Below, one piece after another: positions 41,850 to 41,871 of a stretch of DNA of 41,871 bases (positions within the stretch are counted from its first letter, which is position 1; every line of letters starts with the position of its first letter). The translations under genes and the position numbers were made by a program. The notes under the pieces are model-generated. The model ran no database searches. It had not been told where the DNA came from and saw only the letters and a list, made by a program, of their open reading frames with translations. The DNA comes from Kiritimatiellia bacterium (GTDB taxonomy: Bacteria; Verrucomicrobiota; Kiritimatiellia; RFP12; UBA1067): NCBI GenBank assembly GCA_024405265.1, contig JAKSOZ010000012.1, forward strand, positions 1 through 41,871, in the 5' to 3' direction.

Positions 41850-41871
41850 CCGGCAAGGAAAGCAAGGTCGA

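Larger units (their letters stand above)
41386..41871. other. Non-coding stretch with repeats, no gene found
   Basis: This 486-base stretch holds the LamG promoter, seven tandem 22-bp repeats (41572-41725), two copies of a 14-base direct repeat (41777-41790, 41795-41808) and two small perfect hairpins (41815-41832, 41834-41849). I found no convincing coding region. A GGAGG at 41482 precedes a short plus-strand frame (from about 41493 to the TAA at 41569-41571) lacking ATG, GTG or TTG at a good distance. Confidence 0.7.

Overview
All recognisable genes lie on the minus strand, so the window reads from high to low coordinates. The content suggests an anaerobic, fermentative bacterium with a Gram-negative envelope. 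It has pyruvate formate-lyase with its activase, a reverse-type rubrerythrin and an LpxL-like lipid A acyltransferase, plus very large secreted LamG / beta-repeat proteins. That mix, the compact overlapping operons and the small toxin-antitoxin-type genes would fit a member of the PVC superphylum (for example Kiritimatiellota or a relative). This placement is inference from gene content; no rRNA or other phylogenetic marker was tested. No tRNA or rRNA gene was seen.

Layout in the direction of transcription. (1) 41871-41386: a non-coding stretch with seven tandem 22-bp repeats, short direct repeats and hairpins, then the promoter of a secreted LamG protein. (2) 41346-38089: secreted two-LamG protein. 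(3) 37983-34923: an island of small genes: a ParE/RelE-type toxin with its antitoxin, a DUF3791-type pair, a DUF4160 pair, and a three-gene zeta-like ATPase / small protein / PIN-nuclease operon. Near-identical 26-bp hairpins separate these units, and three of them abut strong sigma-70-like promoters. (4) 34883-27399: a 2494-residue secreted LamG / beta-repeat protein, followed by a small membrane coiled-coil protein and a cyclophilin. (5) 26466-21501: an operon with a GLxN-repeat surface protein, DUF2062, dnaX, an SPFH protein, a sugar nucleotidyltransferase and a ComF protein. (6) 21420-16433: reverse rubrerythrin, then pflB-pflA-nitrilase. (7) 16401-13291: two related membrane proteins, a glycosyltransferase and a polysaccharide deacetylase. 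(8) 13238-9222: glycosyltransferase, cupin, thioredoxin-like protein, miaB, dapB. (9) 9178-1: fabH, fabF, fabZ, hisD, an LpxL-like acyltransferase, a UPF0126/TRIC channel, a GT2 enzyme, an acyl-CoA synthetase and a truncated PP-loop tRNA-thiolation-like gene.

The core genes cover fatty-acid synthesis and lipid A acylation, surface glycan building, anaerobic pyruvate cleavage with peroxide defence, and DNA replication. The unusual part is the stretch from 34.9 to 38.1 kb. There, toxin-antitoxin-type gene pairs sit between two related secreted giants, each pair bounded by a repeated hairpin. The hairpin loops switch between GAAA and UUCG when read as minus-strand RNA, which points to an RNA function such as termination. 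The three-gene zeta-like/PIN operon, in which one small protein sits between two different toxin types, is the best candidate for an undescribed system.
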